Under the pieces are notes generated by a model. That model saw only the letters and a program-made list of their open reading frames with translations. It was not told where the DNA came from and did not search any database. Below are positions 24,201-36,585 of a stretch of DNA of 64,000 nucleotides, piece after piece. Numbering within the stretch: position 1 is the first letter of the stretch; each line of letters begins with the position of its first letter. Where the stretch lies: the NCBI RefSeq assembly GCF_958298935.1, contig NC_084942.1, positions 2,239,501 to 2,303,500 on the forward strand, written 5' to 3'. The stretch comes from Phragmites australis (Eukaryota; Streptophyta; Magnoliopsida; Poales; Poaceae). A program made the translations under genes and the position numbers.

Positions 24201-26005
24201 AATATACGACCATTGCAATACAAGAGGAAATTAATAATACTCACGTGCGCCGGTCCAGTCCACGAATCACACATTATGGTCACACCATACTCTGGCCATT
24301 CTAGCTTTCATTTGTCAAATATTTTCTTCAATGCACTTTCATTCTCGTCTAGATACTTACCATCTATATCTCGGTCAGTTGGAGATGGTACACCCTTACC
24401 TGTTACAGAACAAATAGTCATAAGTCAAAAAGAAAGAAATATGATAACAATAAATTCATTACAAACTTAATCACTCACCTCATTTCTATGTTTCTTTTAC
24501 TACAGCAACAAAGAATACATCGTCCGCCCTTCTACCAGGAATGCTTGAAGTGTGGAAAAATTTAGACCATACCAAACCAATAGCTTCCTTCACTTTCTTT
24601 TCCTTCACACTCCATGACCCGATGTCAATCCTCGGCTGCACAGGGGCTTTTGCTAAAGCAAAATTGTAATCTCTGACTAAGCCATGACACGCTACACCTG
24701 TTCCTCTTCCGTATCCTCATTGTTGCTTATCAAATCTACCTATACACTTGTTGACTCTTGCCTCCGAAACCTCTCCTCAGTCTTTCCCTTCCTCTTATCT
24801 CTTGCCCTATCTAGCTCACGTCTGAAATAGTCAAGCACATTTGAAGGCACCTTATCACAATATATAATATTCGATCCGTGCCCTGTCAAATGTTCTTTTA
24901 ACCTTGTGACACCACCGCCTTTTGTTTTCCTTATTGCAGTAATTGCACCTAAACCCTGAGGCCAAATTGTCCCTGTGCTACCACACCACATCTCTATCCG
25001 CCATCGATTAGTTTGTGCTGTCTCTGTTGGAAGAAGAAAACTCAATGATTAACCTACTAATAATTATGTCCATGCATGTTAAATTGAACGAATATTAACA
25101 AGATCTGCACGTATAATTGCTAGTAAATGGTCGATTAACTTGAACGAATATTAACAACATTTGCCTGTATAAGGTAATTGACGCAATATGGTCGATAACT
25201 GAGCGAATCAACCACTACATCTTCCTAATCGACTACACAACGAACTGCCGCCCTAAAATACTAATACCGATTACCGACCATATTACACGAAAAATCGCTA
25301 CTAAAAGGTCGATAACCGAGCGCATTAGGCACTGCATCGTCGGAATCGACCGCACAAGTACCTACCGCCCACCTCGTTACGGTTACTAATCGAATAACAC
25401 GAGAAATCGCAGAGAATAGAGCGGCTACCGAACAGGTTTCGTCGGTAATCGGTCTGCGTCAGGGAGTCCGCGTAGCTCATCGAAGTCGGTTGGTAACCAC
25501 TGCGATGCGGTCGATTACTGAGCCCAACCGCTCAAGAATCACCGCTCCGTCGTCGGATTCACGCTGGAGAGCCGCAGAGTTGGCTGGACGGGCGACGAAG
25601 CTGCTGTTTTGGCTGTGGAGAGGAGCGTGGGGAAATTTTGCTGTGCACAATGTTGACCACAACGCCGAGGAACCTTATCCCTTCCATATGGGCCGAAATG
25701 GGCCGCGGTTATTGTGCATTCGGCCCGTTCGCGCTTTATTGCATCTAAGCTCGTTTAACCGAGTACATCACTTTGATCACCTATTTGTTGATGCAAACGA
25801 GACGTTTTTTAGAAATTCTTTACACAGATACTCTTAGAATTATCTCTAGTTCTGTATTACATTTTTTATGATTTTTTTAAAGTTTTTTCAAAATTAATTT
25901 GAATTTAATTCAAATTCGATTACCAGTCGCATTAAAAACTGAGTCGGACTGAAAGAACCAGTTACCGCGCATTCCGAATGGTAACCGACGCATTTTTAAA
26001 CCCTG
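21240..26005 (-). mobile_element. Decayed autonomous-type hAT transposon
   Basis: About 4.8 kb bounded by ends that resemble each other in inverted orientation: CAAGGTTT...CGGTTACC at the left and, on the opposite strand, CAGGGTTT...CGGTTACC at the right. The subterminal regions at both sides are full of CGGTTACCGAG/CGATTACCGAG-type motifs, as expected for hAT transposase-binding subterminal repeats. A transposase remnant lies inside on the minus strand. An 8-bp target duplication is not recognisable, so the exact ends are inferred. Confidence 0.75.
22135..25045 (-). pseudogene. hAT transposase remnant (BED finger, DUF659, dimerisation domain)
   Basis: In minus-strand order: a BED-type zinc finger at about 25000-24770 (CNYCNK, then after a frameshift GGVTRLKEHL and YCDKVP); a DUF659/RNase H-like core with VTDNGSNYKKA near 24026 and WQPCVAHMINLMLK, SRWLYNHSKLHE, ELVRWNATRFGTNYLFL; a middle segment at 23600-23349; and the hAT C-terminal dimerisation region at 23013-22507 with CERNWSTYAFIHTKVRNRL and VYVNYNLKI. 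It ends in a Lys-rich then acidic tail to 22135. The pieces are split among frames by introns and by frameshifts, including one inside the zinc finger. I infer it is inactive. Confidence 0.85.
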
Positions 26006-26271
26006 CTCAACTCTTTGCTTGCCTTTTCTGCTCTCGGCTGTGTCAATATATATAGCAAAGATCCTCGCTCGGACAGGCACAGGTGGGCCCCAATCTCGCG
26101 ATTCGATGGGTTCGTAGCCGCATCGCGAGCTAGTTCTTGCGGGATTCCGACTGCCTGCCATTAGGCTGGCTTGGTTTGGTGCCGCACGTTGGGAGCTTCG
26201 GCGAATCGTTGAGTTGGGGGCCGGGTGCTCCTCCTCTTCCTCCTCCCGATGGGGGGTTGGAACAATCGGCC

Positions 26272-29200
26272 ATGGCAGGCGAGGCGCCACCACGACCGCT
26301 CCCGCCGCCCTTCACGTCCTCCTCTTCCCCCGCCGGATTACGGTACGGGTACTTCTTACTCGATTTCTCTTCCTCTCCTCCCTTCTCCCACTCTCTATAC
26401 TGGGTCCGATTCCGTGCTCTTATTTTCACAATCCGATATCGCGATTTGGGTGAAATCAGCTGGTAATCCCTTAGGGTAGGATCGGGTTAGAACTTCTTCG
26501 ATCTATGCATTTACTTCTCAATTCTTTATGGTCTCTGAAGTTTTTACCAGTGTGTTGAAATGGACCTAGTTATCGGTTCAGTTCCTGCCATCCTTAGAGC
26601 GCCTCACCCCGTGTAAATGGTGGATTCCCTTTTTTCTTATGCCAGGTTCAAGCGTAAAATCGAAGTCACTGATACAAGTAACCTGTAGCACTAAGCTTTC
26701 ACGTTAGTCTAGTTTTTACCATCGCAAAATGTTGCACTGAAATGCCAGGATTGTGATATTTGATTACCCTTCCTAACTCACCCTATTTGGGTACACGAAT
26801 AGGGAGGGTTCTACAATTGCAAGTGTGCACATTTGTACAACATCTCACTGTCTGCCCAGCATCTTTTGCAAAAATAATAGGATTTGAGTATTAATTAGGT
26901 TATGTAAATGTAGCGCCATAATATTTTCAAGGATACAATGAAGTGATAATCAACAATATTATGTAGCGCGTGAATTTTAAATTTTGAATCTTATTCCCTT
27001 CCGTCATCCATTATAGTTGCCTAAAAACAATATCAATCGTTCATTCACTGTTTGCATTGATATCTATGTTTATTCACCATACCACGTGATCCAACGGCTG
27101 GGATTTACCTGATTCGTGGCTCACTTCGCACGCGCCGTCCCGGATTTGTTGCTTTGTTGCTGTGCGCACTTTGGGGAACCACCTAGTTCCGTCCTGATTA
27201 AGCAACCAATGTCCATTGGCTAAGTAGTACGATCTCAAAGTTATGATCTGCTAGCGGCACTTGGTCAATTACTTTCACATTATTTATTATTATTAGATAA
27301 ATGATGTAGCTGTCAAAGTTGCACTTTTGCGGTAATAAATAAGCTTACCTTAGAATGAGTGCTGCCATTATTGGATTAAAACTTTAATATAGAATTTCGA
27401 AAGATTTCATTGTTTAAACCATTACGAGTATTATTGTTCGGTGTCTTTTCTGCCACACCATAAATCTTCATTTATAAGAACAAAGGGGAAGACTGTAAGC
27501 CCATCCGAAAAAGTAATAACTTTTTTATCCTAGGTCGGGTGCTGCATAAGGGTGTGTTGCTCTGAGCTTGTCTTCTGCATGAAACGATTAAGGCCTATAA
27601 GCCAGTTAAGCCTAAAAATTGGCTTATGTCGATTAGTTGAAACAATGTTTGCAAAAGATAAGGCTCTAAGTTAGGATGAAGGTTTAGTTCTTTTGTTTTA
27701 GTGGTTTATGATTTGTGTTTGGGGGTTTTTGTTCAGGTTTAGGCTCTGGCGCACCATGCTCATTTGTAACAAGATATTCCTGGGGTTCAAATGAAAAGAA
27801 GTTGGGGGTGGGTAGACCTGGAAAAAAGAGGGAATACTCCCATATTCGCCAGCGAATCATATTGGCAGCTGGCAAATGAGCTCCTCCACTTAAGCTCTTG
27901 GAAACCTTATTAATGTAGCCATGGATATGAAAACATGCTAAATAGGAATTTTAATACTAATCGCCGGCTGTAGTTTCGTACTTGATCTTAATTCTTTTTA
28001 GAGTACGGAGATGAGACCTCGAGCTTCATATGTTGAAACCAAAATAAAGTTACAGTACAACATCAGCACATAAAATGAAAATATTGGCATAGCCTCCTGG
28101 CAAGTGCTCTAAACATCGTGGACACATAATGCCTCCTCATTGCAATGAACTTTTTATACCACGGTTGGTTTTCATTAACTATTTTAGTAATCTGAGTGAT
28201 TTTTCATGGATTATTTCATGTTGGAAGAATTTATTATTATTTGTCAAATTTGTCGGTTTTTTAGAAAAAAAGACATGTTTCGTTACTGAAACTCACTGCA
28301 AAGGTCTGCATAACATTGAAAATACATTCCTTTTTGACTAATTGAATTGGCTAGCACACACATGACCAACATGGACTTCGACATCTAGGGTTGCCAATGG
28401 AACTAGAATGGCAAAACATTATCTTTGTAACTCCAGGATTGTGATAGTATTACTTTTACATTGTTACTCGGCACATAACAAATACAGTAGCTAATTAAGA
28501 AAAATTATCTGCCTAGAAGGCTCATGAATGAGCACATAATAGTTTCTCCACCTATCTTTCTTCCTGAATTCATATTTTGTTCGTGGTGTGACTTAGACCT
28601 TACAGGCTTAAACTATCACTATGTTATACTGTTGCGTTTCTTTTTTTTTTTTTCTTTTGTCAGTATTTATGGCAGAACTATATACCCACTAGTCCTGGTC
28701 AGAAGGTTGCAGAAAGTACTTGATTCACTTGACTTGCCTTTAGTCTCTATTGAACTTGTTATCCTTCACATTATAGTTGACAAATTCCTGGTGGTGGAGT
28801 GGTCAGTGCACATTAGTGCAAACCCACCAACCTTGGTTCGATTCTCATCTCCTCTTAATCAAAGTGTGCACAATTTCTTACTGTTTATCTAGATTTTTTA
28901 AATCCTGTCGTCTATTATTTTATCCGTATATAAAAACCACTAGTACTTGCATATTCTACTTTAGCCTATTACAAATTTGCACAGTAGTATCTTTTTTTTT
29001 TGGTTCCTGTTTGCAGAATGCAGTAGGTTAGGAATCTTTTATCTTCCTGCATTACCGTGCTGCTACCCTGAATTCTGATATTCGTTTTTTGTATGCACAG
29101 GACACGAGCACTGCTCAGTCCCATTATGGGAAAGGGAATTTTGCAGTTATGTTGGTGACATTTCTTGGAAGAGATTCTGTGAAAACAAGCAATATGTTGA

Positions 29201-29894
29201 AGTGTATAATAACCTAGAGCAATGGGATGATTCAGCGGCTTTTGAGAATTTTCAGAATGCAAAGGTGAGGTTCTGGGCTAATTATCACGGTCTACCTTCT
29301 GACATACCTTTGCCGGACCCTGATATGTATATCGATAAGGTCGACCACCGATGCAAAGTCGACCCTGAGTTGGTAGCTGACCTGGATAAGGAACGTCTAC
29401 CACCATTTGACTCAGATAATAATTTGGTCCCAGCTACTGAGGCTGATAAGAAGTGTTCTCAGAACCAGTCTGGAAACTGGGACATCTATGTAGAAAAGCC
29501 AGCTCAAGTTAATACTTTGGAGGACAATTCAAGATCCAACTTGAGTTGGGGAGTGAAGCCTGAATCTTTCAATAAATGGGGTAATAGCAACTCCGGTTGG
29601 GGTCATGCTCTAGATAACCCCAGTTGGCGCAGTTCGAGCAATAACTGGTATTCATCAAATAACAGGAATAACTGCGATGGTGGATCCAACAACAGATACC
29701 AGGATCCAAGTAACATATCTGGGAGGAAAAGGAACAGTGGTGGACACATCCAGCAGAGAAACAATAAACAGAGGAGCCAGGTTGAGGGCTACCGAAGAAG
29801 CAGCTGGCAGGATCACAGAGGAAGAAATAGTGAATGGCGTCCACTACACAACCGGGCTTGCCAGGATGGTCAGGGAATAGAAGGTGGACTTTGA
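26272..29894 (+). CDS. Conserved plant protein of unknown function, RG/W-rich tail
   Basis: Three exons: 26272-26342, a 32-nt exon at 26646-26677, and 29101-29894. GT-AG boundaries and phases (2, then 1) close a 298-residue frame; the small exon (FKRKIEVTDT) is needed to join the frames. The N-terminus is MAGEAPPRPLPPP. Residues about 35-110 form the likely folded part, with HCSVPLWEREFC, GDISWKRFCENK, LEQWDDSAAFENFQNAK and RFWANYHGLP. The rest is low-complexity, with repeated W-centred motifs (NWDIY, LSWGV, SGWGH, NWYSS) and many Asn, Ser, Arg and Gly, so probably disordered and possibly RNA-associated (inference). I recognise the conserved core as plant-wide but cannot name a function. Intron 2 is 2.4 kb and carries a SINE-like unit. 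Confidence 0.85.
28786..28860 (+). mobile_element. tRNA-derived SINE-like sequence in intron 2
   Basis: The segment has a pol III A-box-like TGGTGGAGTGG at 28792-28802 and a B-box-like GGTTCGATTC at 28835-28844, about 33 bp apart. This spacing and content fit a tRNA-derived SINE head. No clear tail or target duplication is seen, and it does not fold into a full tRNA. Confidence 0.45.
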
Positions 29895-30096
29895 TTTCGT
29901 GGCGAAATCACAGAGTTTTGATGAGACCTGGATAGTTTCTAGCTTTTGTTTTGAGCAGTGAGTTGGCTGTTGGAGAAGTGGTAACTGTGCATAGATGTTT
30001 GGGTTCTGCTACTGTTATTTCAGAGATGTTGTCTTGGTTTTCTTTTGTCCTAATGGGAGCATGGCTGCTGCCATTTCATTGCAAAGATGTTATAAA

Positions 30097-31390
30097 TTAA
30101 TCTAGTTGCAACACATTTACACAATCCTGCATGTTACAATAATTATTTCATGAGTTCATGTATTTTTAAAAGACATAGGATCATGTAAGAAGACTAAAAA
30201 AGTTTCATGATTTTTGGATTAACAAAGAATTAACAATGAATTTAACTAGGTTTAGCAAATATATTTTCTCACAGAAAATATACAATCTTTTCATGAGTAT
30301 AAATACTTTTATCATGTAGATAATGTTACAAGGAAACCAACAAAATTTGTTTCACTTGATTTGAAACTCAAATGAATTAGTTATCGATTTTACAAAAGTT
30401 AAGCTATTTTTTTTTGTTTTTCTTAACTTTACTGAAATTTGATAAAACCAAACCATTTTCAATAAAATCGAATGATTTTTATGAAATTTGAGCTATTTTC
30501 AATCACAAATGAAATGCAGGAAATACGGTCGGTTAGAATTCGAGCGGTCGGTTTTCGATTAAAAAAAGGAAAAATACTGAAATTGACGGTATAAACATGA
30601 TGATTTGGCCCATCACGTTAAAAAAAAGTTTAACATATAAACACATATTTTTCTATTAGGGTGTATCTTAAGATGATGTTTAAATTTTATTTCATTTTAT
30701 TTAGAGTTTTATTAATTTCTCCATAATTTTTACAAAATTCACGAGCATAAAGTGAACATATTAAGAAATAGCATTGTAGTTAAAATTTTCATGTCTACTA
30801 TTATTTTTTCGACATAAAGTATAGTATAAGTAAACTAATAAAAATGGTTTAACTAATTTTGGATGTGTGATGGATTAGTTATGAATTAATCTAATTGCAA
30901 TATATTTACCCAATCCTGCATGTTACAATAACTATTTCACGAGTTTATGTATTTTTAAAAGATATAGAATCATGTAAGAAGACTAACAAAATTAGTTTTA
31001 TAATTTTTGGATTAGCAAATAATTGACTATGCATTTAACTAGGTTTAATAAATATATTTTCTCGTAGAAAATGTACATTTTTTTCATGAGTACAAATACT
31101 TTTATCATGTAGATCATGTTACAACGAAAGTTTTTTTTGTTCCACTTGATTTAAAACTCAGATGAATTAGTTATCGATTTCACAAAGTTAAGCTATTTTT
31201 TCCCCTTGAACTTCATTGAAATTTGATAAAACTGAACTGTTTTCGATAAAATCGAATGATTTTTGATGGAATTCATTTCAATAAAATTGAACTGTTTTTG
31301 ATAAAATCGAATGATTTTTGATGGAATTCGAGCGGTTTTCGATCACAAATGAAATACGATTGGTTTTTGATGGAATTTGAGCGGTTACCA
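30097..31390. repeat. Two direct copies of an AT-rich repeat about 790-840 bp apart
   Basis: Copy 1 (about 30097-30545) begins TTAATCTAGTTGCAACAC and copy 2 (about 30887-31390) begins TTAATCTAATTGCAATAT. They share long blocks in the same order, including CAATCCTGCATGTTACAATA, ATCATGTAAGAAGACTAA, ACTTTTATCATGTAGAT and AATCGAATGATTTTT. Copy 1 starts in the likely 3' UTR of the preceding gene. The element class is unknown; the pair may be LTR-like ends or a local duplication. Confidence 0.8.
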
Positions 31391-31904
31391 AATGATCGGT
31401 TCGTCCGGATTTTGCGTCCAATTTATAAATTTGACCGAGTAAATTTATCTGAATTCTCACTGAATTTCGACCGAATTTTTTTCTCACGAATATAAAAAAA
31501 ATGGCTGAGAGCGGTTTTCATGTCCAAACGAATATTTGAACCTGGGTCCCAACGCCAATGTGCCGGCGTACGGCCCAAGTGTTTCAACTAACGGTCCGCC
31601 GATCCGCCCACAAATTTTGACGCCGGCCGGTGGACGCCACGCAACGCCGGCAAAGTCTCCGGCCAGCACCCGTCCACCACGCGTGCTCCGGTCTCCGCCA
31701 CGCCGCGCTGTCGCCGTGATCAGGAGAGGAGAGGAGAGGAAAGGAAAAATAAACCGTGGCAGCCCCCCCACACGCCACGCCAGCCTCTGCTCTGCTCCCG
31801 TCTCCTCCGCGCTCTGCTCTTCTCCCTCCTCCCCGCGACTCCGCCCCCACTAGGGTTCTGCGATCTCTCGCTTGCGTTCGGCTCCGCGAGGCAACCCGCT
31901 CGAG

Positions 31905-34900
31905 ATGGTGGAGGTGGTGGAGGTCGGGAACAAGATGCAATCGCAGATGCGTGTCCATTCGGAGTCGGAGGGCGACGCCGACCTCCCCCTCCCGGCCCTC
32001 TTCGACAAGGCGTCGCGGCTCCACTCCCTCGCCTCCGACTCCTCCCTCGACCAGGTTTGGTTCCGGATCGCGTCCTTCTCCTAATCACCAAGAGATTGGG
32101 CGAGTGCTTACGTGCTTGGTTTGTACTGGGCAGGAAGGGATCCGGAAGGGGGTCGAGCTGCTGCGGCGTTGCGATGAGATGGTCGGCAAGCTCGGCCTCT
32201 TCTCCCGCAACGAGACCAAGGACGACGTCTCCACGGCCAACCTCAAGTACCTACTCGTATGCCTTCTCTCCCTTTTATTCCCAAGTCTGTATTTAGTCGC
32301 TCTCCGTTTCTCTATCCTAGTATCCCTTTTTTTACAATCTCTATCCTAGTATCCTGTGAAAACAATCATGATGTTTTTGATATAGCTTCGAGTCCTAAAT
32401 GCCTTTAGATCATTTCTTTGTCCCCTTCCCATGAGTTTGCATCATTGATATAGCTAGTGTAAGGGAACTCAATAGTCAATACTGGCTGTTATTCTTAGTC
32501 TACAAATTTAGTCCTTTTATTCGCGCAATGGGGGTTAGATTCGTGGACGTGAATTGTGATTATGGATGGTTTCTTCAGGTACCATACTACCTTGGGGAAA
32601 TGACTGAGAATGTAGTGCAGGAGGACCGGACTTTGATCCTCAAGGTGTCGCAGGATCATTTGAAGGTAAACGATCTGCTGTGTTGTATTGGTTGATTTGG
32701 TGTGTGGTTATTATGCAATGCTTTAAGGGGGCTTTCTCACATGATTCCCTCTCGTCACATCATCCATTTCACACACATTCATTGATTTGGTGCATGGTTA
32801 TTATGCAATCCATTAAGGGGGCTTTCTCATATGGTACCCCCTCATCACATCATCCATTTCGCATGCATTGAACACACCTGCTGGGTTCTGCAGGAGTTCA
32901 TTTCTATCTGTGAGGCATTGGAGCTTATACCAGAGGACGAGCTCGAATTGTCTAGACAGAAGCAGCCTGATGCTGCAGCAAACCGAAGAGCACAAAAGGT
33001 GAGCCTGAATTGCCCTTTTTTTAATGTCTTGACGAGCCATACTCACAGTTTTCATTTTACAAGAGAAACAACAAAGTAAGGCACGTAGGTTACTCTGTTG
33101 CCTTATTTCTTGATATTAGATTGCCCGGTTCAACCGTCAAAAGGCTGTGCAAACAAAGCTCCAGGAGATCAAAGAGAGAAAAGAAAGGCGTGGGCGGTCA
33201 TTGAGAGCAGCTGCTTTATCTGCCCCCATTGAAGCTGGTGAGGAAGATGCCCTGGAGGACAATGGAGAGGAAGAAAGAGAGGTTAGCACCAGACATCTGG
33301 AAGGGGTTCATCTAAAATTGTTCATGGCTTATTTAATCTGGTTTCTGTAACAAAGCCTTTTGGTCCTAAGGAAATCGGGGTAGGCTAGAGATAAAACCAA
33401 ACAAGATCCACTAATAAAGATGATTAGTCTGGTTTCTGTGTATCAACATATTTCAAATTAAAATGAACTGTGATATACTAGAAGATAAAGCTTTGTTCCA
33501 CTTGACAGGAGGGATTCCAATTTATTAATTTCAGCTTATGGAGCTTTACGGAATTGATGCATGTAGCTAGGTTCTTGAACACCTGCAGGGAATTGATCAC
33601 ATGCCCTGTATTGTTCATTTGTTCCTTTAGTGCATGCCAAGCACATGAATATTTTGTTGTCTAATGACACACCATGTTACCATCAAACTTTTTCCATAAC
33701 AAAATCCTCGCCGTGAGGTCTTCAAGTTTTTAACCGTCAATTCATCTTTCTATTCTAGTCTATTTGTTTGACTAAATAATTCTTTTGTAATCTTGTCGAT
33801 AGTGCTTTTGGGATCTTGTCAATGTGTGCTTCCAAATCTTATACAGTTATATTGTACTTTGGTTATATAATCTTATGATTTCTTTTTCTATGCTGCAGGC
33901 TTGGTTAGCTACTATCTCATTGGCTCTCTGCAAGGTTAGTTTGCTGTGGTTAGAAATATTCCATAACACTGATTGGGGAGTTCTTTTTTTCTGTTTCTCA
34001 AATTTCCGTTCTTGCATTCTTAGTAATATTTGATCCACAAATGGATCTGTTTTATTTCCCTCTGTAGGCTTTCGATCTCCTCGACATGCAAAAGAAGGAA
34101 GAAGAAATGCTTCTAGCTGTAAAAGAAAGACTGGCAAAGGTAAAACTAATGATAATGACTAGGCAATTTCTTGTCATTAGCATGTTAGGCCTATTATTTT
34201 CAGGATTTTTTTCTTCTGGGAACATGGGAGTCTCAGGCTATCATGTCGCATAAATATTTATCTGCTTTGTACAATTTGGATTGGATGTATTGTTAGCTAA
34301 ATAATGAAAAAATTCAACTTGGAACTAGCCTTAAGAAAAATGTGGTAGTAAGAGTTACCGTAGCTCACATGTAGGTCAATGCACAAAGTTTTAGATTAGC
34401 TTTGTTTCTCAAAATTATACATAGCATTTGTCAAATGTTAACCTAAAATGTGTTTTCTTGTGATTGGCGTCTCTTCATAAACTTGTTTTCTTATGACCGG
34501 CAACTCCTACAGAGAACCACTGGAAGTATTTCATCCCATGGTTTTTTCTTTGATCCGGGAAATAGTAAAAGTATTTTACACGAGTGAACCTGGTTGTTGA
34601 ACAGTTTGTGCATATTTATGAAAGAAAAACATAGCTATTAAAATGTTTGAAGGTGATCCTTTCTCAGCATAGATTAGAATCCAGTAGATTTTCTACCAAA
34701 AAAACAGCTGCTTTCATTGATGGTGCTTTGGCTTCCTTTAATTGCATCGCTGTTTCAAGTAAACTCCGCATGTACACGGAGGCTCTTCTGTTGAACAAAA
34801 AAACTGCCTGTTGTAACCTTTCCATTTATTTAGGATGGGAATGCATTTGCTCGTGAAATGCTTGATGAACGTACAAAAAAGGCTGAAGCATGGCACCATA

Positions 34901-35704
34901 ATGCTGCCAACCGTGCACCATATTCCAAACCAGCTGATCCAATCACTTGCGCAACTTTTGCTCAAGACGTCATTGAAGGTAGAGCTAGTGTTTCACAAGG
35001 TCATGAGCACAAACACCAACCCCTGATATTTGGACCTGCAAGTCTTGTTGGTGGGGGACTAACCGGTGAAAGGGAAAGGACGGCAGCACAAGTTTTTCAG
35101 CCAGGTTACAGGTATGCCTTATTCACCTGGACACTACAGTGTTTGCCATTTTCCATATTATGATAACATTGTCATTGCCAAATGTGAAATGACCACTAAT
35201 TACTACAATTCCTAATGAAACACACTTGATGTTTGCCTTAGAGATGTGACCATAGGCTATGACATGGTTCAAGTAAGAAGTGAGTATTTTCTATTAGCTG
35301 GTAGAGACCAAAAGATATTATCCCCTACAACACCATGCTGAAATCGGATCCTACCCTTGGATTGATCTGTATAGTCTGTCCTTTGATGGTTCATGAAGCA
35401 TTGTTGGAGCGTACGAGAGTACCCTTTTATTCATTTTTATGTTGCCTTTCTGTCTTGCTTGGATCATAGGATGCCAACAATGAGCATAGAAGAAGCTGGT
35501 TTGCGTGAGATGAAAATGATGGAGAAATGGCAAGAAAGGACTGCTAAGATGATTCAAGAAACGAACTCCGCATGGTATAAGGATGGCACTAGCTCAGCCC
35601 AAGAGGATGAGGATACCGAAGAGGAGAAAGCAAGAGCCTGGGATGACTGGAAGGATGACAATCCTCGTGGTGCCGGCAACAAGAAGCTCACTCCCTGTGG
35701 GTAA
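31905..35704 (+). CDS. TAP46: TAP46 / IGBP1, regulatory subunit of PP2A-type phosphatases
   Basis: Nine exons: 31905-32054, 32134-32256, 32579-32665, 32894-32998, 33120-33281, 33899-33934, 34068-34139, 34834-35111 and 35470-35704. All boundaries are GT-AG and the frame closes at 415 residues. The protein matches the TAP42/alpha4 family along its length: an N-terminal helical repeat region with LPALFDKASRL, YYLGEMTENV, LELIPEDEL and ARFNRQKA, then RTKKAEAWHHN, AQVFQPGYRMPTMSIEEAG and an acidic tail ending RGAGNKKLTPCG. Known role of the family: it binds catalytic subunits of PP2A, PP4 and PP6 and acts downstream of TOR kinase, in the cytosol and nucleus. The start is the first ATG after the GC-rich leader, and the next in-frame Met is 10 codons on. 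No damage is seen. Confidence 0.96.
32692..32871. repeat. 90-bp tandem duplication in intron 3 of TAP46
   Basis: Two adjacent copies, 32692-32781 and 32782-32871, both beginning TTGATTTGGTG. They share TATGCAAT, AAGGGGGCTTTCTCA and CACATCATCCATTTC at equal spacing and differ at roughly a tenth of positions. The array lies just before the branch-point region of the exon 4 acceptor. Confidence 0.88.
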
Positions 35705-36585
35705 ACTGCAAACTGTGTGTACTGTATTGAAACTCCACTTGTGACGGATGTTCATGTAGATGATATAATGTTTGATTTTGTAATATGATGCCAATACTGT
35801 GCAAGTCAGCAAGTGCATTGGCTCTATGCATGTACTATTGAAATTTAAAATAGCATATCCTCTGTTATCAATGTGCTGGGAGCACGGAGGTAGTTGCAGC
35901 AGTAGCCATCGTCATTGTAGCCGGCCTGGGAGAGTCTGGGCATGGAGTTGTCGCAGTGGTGGCACCCGAATTGTGGGCAGAATAAGCGAGGAAGGGACGA
36001 GCACAAAAGTTACAAATTTTACTTGCTGGATAGGCTAAGATTTATTGCGACGGCCCTACATTTGATTCGTTCATTTCTGTTTGACTATTTTGTCTTTTTA
36101 CTCAAAATAAAATATAGCATTTTTTCAATGGACATGGCGATGAGTATGGGGAGGTGAAATCAAACGGCGATACTGTCACTTAAAATTGCACGATGAGCGT
36201 AGGATTCGATCAGATGGAGTCACGCAAAAGTATAAATCACTCTCAACGAATATACTATAAAGCCACTACAGCGATGCATCGATTCTTAAAGCTTCTGAAA
36301 CCCTATGAGTGCTGGAATTTATACCTAGACCGACGCCAGTGGTGTGGTGTCTGCCATGGAATAAGAGAATAGAAAGACGTCACTAGCATTTGACCCTTGC
36401 ACGTACAAAACGAACACTAGAGCTGACGGCTGAGCCTGAATTGAACTATGTCATGCACAAACTTATATAGTAACCATGGTATTTTTTATACGTGTTATTG
36501 CACCGGTAAATAACTAATCTTCACAGCATAAGCAAGTAATTCAGTACTACAAAACAATGAAATGTAAGCTCAGCGAGCACACTTA
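35705..36585. other. 3' flank of TAP46, intergenic
   Basis: The first 100 bp fit the 3' UTR. No other gene is recognised, and the open frames here are short and featureless. Confidence 0.5.

Noticed and set aside
21232..26013. 8-bp target duplication for the large hAT element (CGCGCAAC versus CTCAACTC)
   Set aside because: The two flanks match too poorly in register to count as a duplication, so the element ends are left as inferred.
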